Source: Bacteroidota bacterium
GTDB lineage: Bacteria > Bacteroidota > Bacteroidia > Flavobacteriales_D > Sanyastnellaceae
Reading direction: 5' to 3'
DNA length: 47,829 nucleotides
NCBI GenBank assembly: GCA_002746975.1
Contig: NVXE01000011.1
Location: 24,090-71,918 of the forward strand
The translations under genes and the position numbers were made by a program. Shown here in pieces: positions 44,967 to 47,829 of this stretch. Position 1 is the stretch's first letter. Each line of letters starts with the position of its first letter. The notes under the pieces were generated by a model that saw only the letters and a list, made by a program, of their open reading frames with translations, was not told where the DNA came from and ran no database searches.

Positions 44967-46073
44967 ATGAAGCTACCTATTGTAAGATTTGCACGAGATA
45001 ACTCAGGATTTGGAAAAGTCTTGCGTGAACGCATTGAAGAATATTTCTCAAAAACAGGAAAGACTAAATCTGGAGGATTCCAAATGTATTTAAAGACCAC
45101 ACTAATGTTGTCGCTTTATTTCGTTCCTTGGGCCCTATTTACATTTGCAGGCGTAGAAGGCACATGGTTTTGGGTGGCTGAAGTAGCAATGGGATTTGGT
45201 TTAGCTGGAATAGGTCTCAATGTTATGCACGATGGTAATCACAATGCATACAGTAAGAAATCGTGGGTTAATAAAATGATGGGACGTACTGTAGACCTTG
45301 TAGGTGGAAATGCGGAAATGTGGATGATTCAGCATAACGTTCTACATCATACTTTTACAAATATCGATGGTCTTGATGAGGATATAGATCCGGCATCAGT
45401 GCTTAGGTTTAACCCTAATAAGCCGCTTTACAAGATTCACAGATTCCAACACATATATGCTTGGTTTTTATATTCATTGATGACTATTTTCTGGATGCTA
45501 CCTAAAGACTGGATGTCTCTAGCACGTTATCACAAAAAAGATTTAATTAAAACTACGGGAAGAACTACTAAGGGACTTCTATTTCACATGGCTTCGACAA
45601 AGGCTGTTTATTTTACTTATTCTCTAGTTCTTCCTTTGATTTTTAGTGGTCTTTCATGGTATGTTGTCGTACTAGGATGGATGGTTATGCATGGAGTTGC
45701 TGGTTTCTTGATGGCTATTATATTCCAACCAGCTCACGTTATGGAGCATAATTCATTCCCACAAGTTGGTGAAGACGGACTTAATTTAGATTCAACTAGG
45801 CTTGAGCATCAGCTTCAATCCTCTGCTAATTTCGGTGTCAATAATAAATTATTGTCTTACTTATGTGGTGGCTTAAACTTTCAAATTGAGCATCACTTAT
45901 TTCCAAACATCTGTCACGTTCACTATAAAGCACTTTCTGAGATAGTAAAGACAACGGCAGAGGAATTTGGATTACCATATAGAGCGGATATGACATTTAA
46001 GGATGCACTTAGGTTGCACACAAAAACGCTTAAGAATTTGGGAAGAGTAGCACCTAGTTCTTCTATAATTTAA
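44967..46073 (+). CDS. Membrane fatty acyl desaturase
   Basis: 368 residues. The three histidine boxes of front-end-type desaturases are intact: HDGNH (88-92), HNVLHH (123-128) and QIEHH (306-310), which bind the di-iron centre. Hydrophobic segments lie at about 42-62, 66-86, 165-180 and 212-250. There is no cytochrome b5 domain, so electrons come from a separate ferredoxin or flavoprotein. QxxHH is typical of the linoleoyl-CoA/delta-5/6 group, but substrate and double-bond position cannot be told from sequence. The likely role is membrane fluidity adjustment, fitting the neighbouring cold-type helicase. Confidence 0.88.
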   Translation: MKLPIVRFARDNSGFGKVLRERIEEYFSKTGKTKSGGFQMYLKTTLMLSLYFVPWALFTFAGVEGTWFWVAEVAMGFGLAGIGLNVMHDGNHNAYSKKSWVNKMMGRTVDLVGGNAEMWMIQHNVLHHTFTNIDGLDEDIDPASVLRFNPNKPLYKIHRFQHIYAWFLYSLMTIFWMLPKDWMSLARYHKKDLIKTTGRTTKGLLFHMASTKAVYFTYSLVLPLIFSGLSWYVVVLGWMVMHGVAGFLMAIIFQPAHVMEHNSFPQVGEDGLNLDSTRLEHQLQSSANFGVNNKLLSYLCGGLNFQIEHHLFPNICHVHYKALSEIVKTTAEEFGLPYRADMTFKDALRLHTKTLKNLGRVAPSSSII

Positions 46074-46103
46074 TGACTTCGTCGGGAATTAAAGAAACTT
46101 TCG

Positions 46104-46111
46104 TACTTTTG
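46104..46111 (+). promoter_or_regulatory. Helicase -7 promoter box
   Basis: TACTTTTG followed by CACC, an exact TAnnTTTG match. Transcription would start near 46117, leaving a leader of about 92-104 nt before the helicase start. Confidence 0.55.
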
Positions 46112-46116
46112 CACCG

Positions 46117-46208
46117 CGTTAGATAAAACGCATGCGTGCTTCAGCCGTTGTCGGCACGCGCCATCAACAGACTCGGTACGTTAATCGCACACGTTTTCGT
46201 GCGAACAT
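46117..46208 (+). ncRNA. Structured 5' leader of the DEAD-box helicase mRNA
   Basis: A GC-richer stretch than its surroundings. It contains a perfect palindrome ACGCATGCGT (46128-46137). It can fold as GCGTG (46134-46138) / CACGC (46155-46159) closing over an inner stem CCG (46145-46147) / CGG (46152-46154), and as a second hairpin CACG-TTTT-CGTG (about 46190-46201). Long structured leaders before RNA helicase and cold-shock genes often act as temperature- or helicase-sensitive switches. That role is inferred here. Confidence 0.45.
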
Positions 46209-46212
46209 ATGA
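46132..46212 (+). CDS. Upstream ORF (26 codons) before the DEAD-box helicase
   Basis: An ATG at 46132 opens a 26-codon frame (starting MRASAVVGTR and ending FRANI) that closes with TGA at 46210-46212. This stop overlaps, as ATGA, an ATG at 46209 that is in frame with the helicase. It carries six arginines. It covers both hairpins of the leader, so its translation would change the leader's folding. It may be a leader peptide or merely an accidental frame in a structured RNA. The peptide sequence is unfamiliar to me. Confidence 0.35.
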   Translation: MRASAVVGTRHQQTRYVNRTRFRANI

Positions 46213-46220
46213 TTTTATCT

Positions 46221-47829
46221 ATGTCTTTTAAAGATCTAGGATTGAGTGAGCCAGTATTAAAGGCCATTCAACCACTTGGCTATGAAAAGCCGACCCCTAT
46301 TCAGGAACAGTCAATCCCCCACGTTTTAGAAGGGCGCGATATTTTAGGAAGTGCCCAAACAGGTACTGGAAAAACTGCTGCCTTTACACTACCTATGATC
46401 CATGTTCTAGGATCACGACCGTCTAACTCTCAAGGAAGGTCAAAGCCCATTCGCGCTTTGATACTTACTCCTACTAGAGAACTAGCTTCTCAAATTGATG
46501 ACAACGTCCGCAACTACAGTGCTAATTCTAATCTGAAGTCAACAGTTGTTTTCGGAGGTATACCTCAAAGAAGACAAGTTGATGCATTACGTCGTGGTAT
46601 AGACATTTTAGTCGCTACCCCTGGAAGGCTTCTAGACCTTTGCAATCAAGGACACATTCGACTTCAAGATGTTGAATTCCTTGTACTTGATGAGGCTGAC
46701 ACAATGCTTGACATGGGATTTATCCATGATATCAAGAAGATTATAAAGCAGTGCCCTAAAGAGAGGCAGACTCTTTTCTTCTCGGCTACTATGCCCGATA
46801 ATATTAAGACCCTCTCGTCAGATATTCTTACTGACCCTGTTAGAGTCCAAATCGCAGCTGTCAGCTCTGCCGCTGAAACTGTAGATCAACAAGCTTACTA
46901 CGTACGTCAATCAGACAAAAAGGATCTACTAGTTCATATCCTTGAATCTGACGATATTTCAAATGCGCTTGTTTTCACTAGAACTAAGTTTGGAGCTGAT
47001 AAAGTTGTAAGACATTTACAACAAAATAACATCGCATCTGAAGCAATTCACGGAAACAAATCTCAACCTGCAAGGGAGAGAGCTCTAAATAAATTTAGAA
47101 AAGGACGTGTTCGTGTTCTCGTAGCAACAGATATTGCATCTCGTGGAATTGACGTTGATGAACTAACACACGTAATAAATTTCGAATTACCTAACCTTGC
47201 CGAAAGCTACGTTCACCGTATTGGAAGAACTGGTCGTGCAGGTCGCGAAGGAACTGCTATTTCATTCTGTAATGAAGGCGAAGAAAGAAATCACTTGAGA
47301 GGCATTCAGAAACTTATAGGTAAAGAAATAAACTTAGTAACTGACCAGCCTTTCAATATGCCGATGGATCCAGTAGGTATGGTTATGCCTAAAGGTGGTG
47401 GTGGTGGTAAGAAGAAGAGTCGTAATCGTGGCGGAAGCGGATATGGTGGAGGTTCTAGAAACTCTAGCCGTTCTTCATATGGGTCATCTGATTCAAGAGG
47501 TGGAAGAGGTGGTGGTTCTGCTAGACGATTTGACCGTGACAGTCGCGGAAGCGGTAACAGAACTGGAGGCTCTAGAGACGGAGGATCTTCTAGAGGTTAC
47601 GGAAGTCAAACTGCAGCAGCAGAATACAGTAGAGGAGATTCTAGTAGAAGTGATTCGAACAGAGGTGATTCGAACAGAGGTGATTCAGGATACAAAGGTT
47701 CTTCTTTTGGGCCTCCAAGAGAACGTTCATCTTCAAACCGTGGCGGCGGAGGATACTCTCGCGACAGCCGAGGTGGAAACGACAATCGTGGTGGTGGCGG
47801 AGGATACTCTCGCGATAGCCGAGGTGGAA
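46221..47829 (+). CDS. DEAD-box RNA helicase, RhlE-like (3' end outside window)
   Basis: 536 codons are visible with no stop, so the gene is cut by the window end. All core motifs are present: Q motif (PTPIQEQS), AQTGTGKT (45-52), PTRELA, GG, TPGR, DEAD (157-160), SAT (188-190), ATDIASRGID and HRIGRTGRAG. From about residue 388 the protein is Gly/Arg/Ser-rich (RGG-like) with repeated SRDSRGG and SNRGD units, a flexible RNA-binding tail. The start is ATG 46221 (MSFKDLGLSEP, as in relatives); ATG 46209 in the same frame would add four residues and overlaps the upstream ORF stop. It probably unwinds RNA in ribosome assembly or at low temperature. Confidence 0.93.
   Translation, partial: MSFKDLGLSEPVLKAIQPLGYEKPTPIQEQSIPHVLEGRDILGSAQTGTGKTAAFTLPMIHVLGSRPSNSQGRSKPIRALILTPTRELASQIDDNVRNYSANSNLKSTVVFGGIPQRRQVDALRRGIDILVATPGRLLDLCNQGHIRLQDVEFLVLDEADTMLDMGFIHDIKKIIKQCPKERQTLFFSATMPDNIKTLSSDILTDPVRVQIAAVSSAAETVDQQAYYVRQSDKKDLLVHILESDDISNALVFTRTKFGADKVVRHLQQNNIASEAIHGNKSQPARERALNKFRKGRVRVLVATDIASRGIDVDELTHVINFELPNLAESYVHRIGRTGRAGREGTAISFCNEGEERNHLRGIQKLIGKEINLVTDQPFNMPMDPVGMVMPKGGGGGKKKSRNRGGSGYGGGSRNSSRSSYGSSDSRGGRGGGSARRFDRDSRGSGNRTGGSRDGGSSRGYGSQTAAAEYSRGDSSRSDSNRGDSNRGDSGYKGSSFGPPRERSSSNRGGGGYSRDSRGGNDNRGGGGGYSRDSRGG
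47652..47686 (+). repeat. 15-bp tandem repeat in the helicase tail
   Basis: GATTCGAACAGAGGT occurs at 47652-47666 and 47667-47681, and a third partial copy follows. It is in frame and encodes repeated D-S-N-R-G units of the RNA-binding tail. Confidence 0.85.
47745..47829 (+). repeat. 34-bp direct repeats at the window end
   Basis: Two 34-bp copies, 47745-47778 and 47796-47829, differ at one base and are 51 bases (17 codons) apart. They encode repeated GGYSRDSRGG-like units. The window ends exactly at the end of the second copy. Confidence 0.85.

Noticed and set aside
47652-47829. CRISPR array
   Set aside because: The repeats are in frame, code for Gly/Arg/Ser tail units, and have no unique spacers.

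Overview
The window looks like chromosomal DNA from a marine-type member of the Bacteroidota, probably near Flavobacteriales. The sequence is AT-rich. A secreted protein carries a C-terminal type IX secretion (T9SS) sorting domain. Many gene starts are preceded by the Bacteroidota promoter box TAnnTTTG, and Shine-Dalgarno sequences are scarce. Lineage-typical families occur in familiar neighbourhoods: Bacteroidota-type LptD, DUF3822, DUF2007, and the pyrE/SRPBCC and rsfS/ftsH/cdsA/psd groups. No rRNA, tRNA, CRISPR array, transposase or phage gene was seen, and no gene-free gap exceeds 300 bases.

Layout. 1-1805 (minus): a saccharopine dehydrogenase followed by a coupled small unknown gene. 1934-5351 (plus): three consecutive lipoproteins, one TPR+CsgG-like and two LPP20-like. 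5361-9939: a TrpG/PabA amidotransferase, a RidA protein, LptD and a divergent amidase+SPOR cell-wall hydrolase. 9944-16997 (plus): MCE protein, two Fe-S electron-transfer proteins, FabG, a vWA-like membrane protein and an SPFH/prohibitin protein. 17095-19759 (minus): ribosomal L28, stand-alone PncC and an Asp-box T9SS-secreted protein. 19831-23810 (minus): a tightly overlapping rsfS-ftsH-DUF2007-cdsA-psd operon. 23883-26443: birA, an SRPBCC protein, pyrE and a Nudix protein. 26445-30521 (minus): a five-gene operon with coaD and rsmD. 30600-33998: a RecD-like helicase, PspC, ndk and icd. 34232-36884: a LuxR-type two-component pair and ornithine aminotransferase. 36890-41245: a cysteine synthase-like enzyme, a LolC/E-type permease coupled to NamZ, and a lipoprotein. 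41287-47829: aconitase, an orphan MacB-type permease, a fatty-acid desaturase and a DEAD-box helicase cut by the window end.

Working together, the genes cover outer-membrane and envelope building (LptD, MCE, LolC/E-type permease, amidase, NamZ, lipoproteins), phospholipid synthesis and membrane tuning (CdsA, Psd, desaturase, FabG), membrane quality control (FtsH, SPFH) and central metabolism (aconitase, isocitrate dehydrogenase, ornithine aminotransferase).

Most of the window is housekeeping. The items most worth a second look are: (i) a 92-nt structured leader before the DEAD-box helicase, with a 26-codon upstream ORF whose stop overlaps a helicase start codon; (ii) at least six genes whose promoter-like TAnnTTYG box lies only 4-6 nt before the start codon, suggesting leaderless mRNAs; (iii) the CsgG/LPP20 lipoprotein trio, reminiscent of FlgO/P/T but without flagellar or curli genes; and (iv) a leader with two mutually exclusive pairings before the two-component system.
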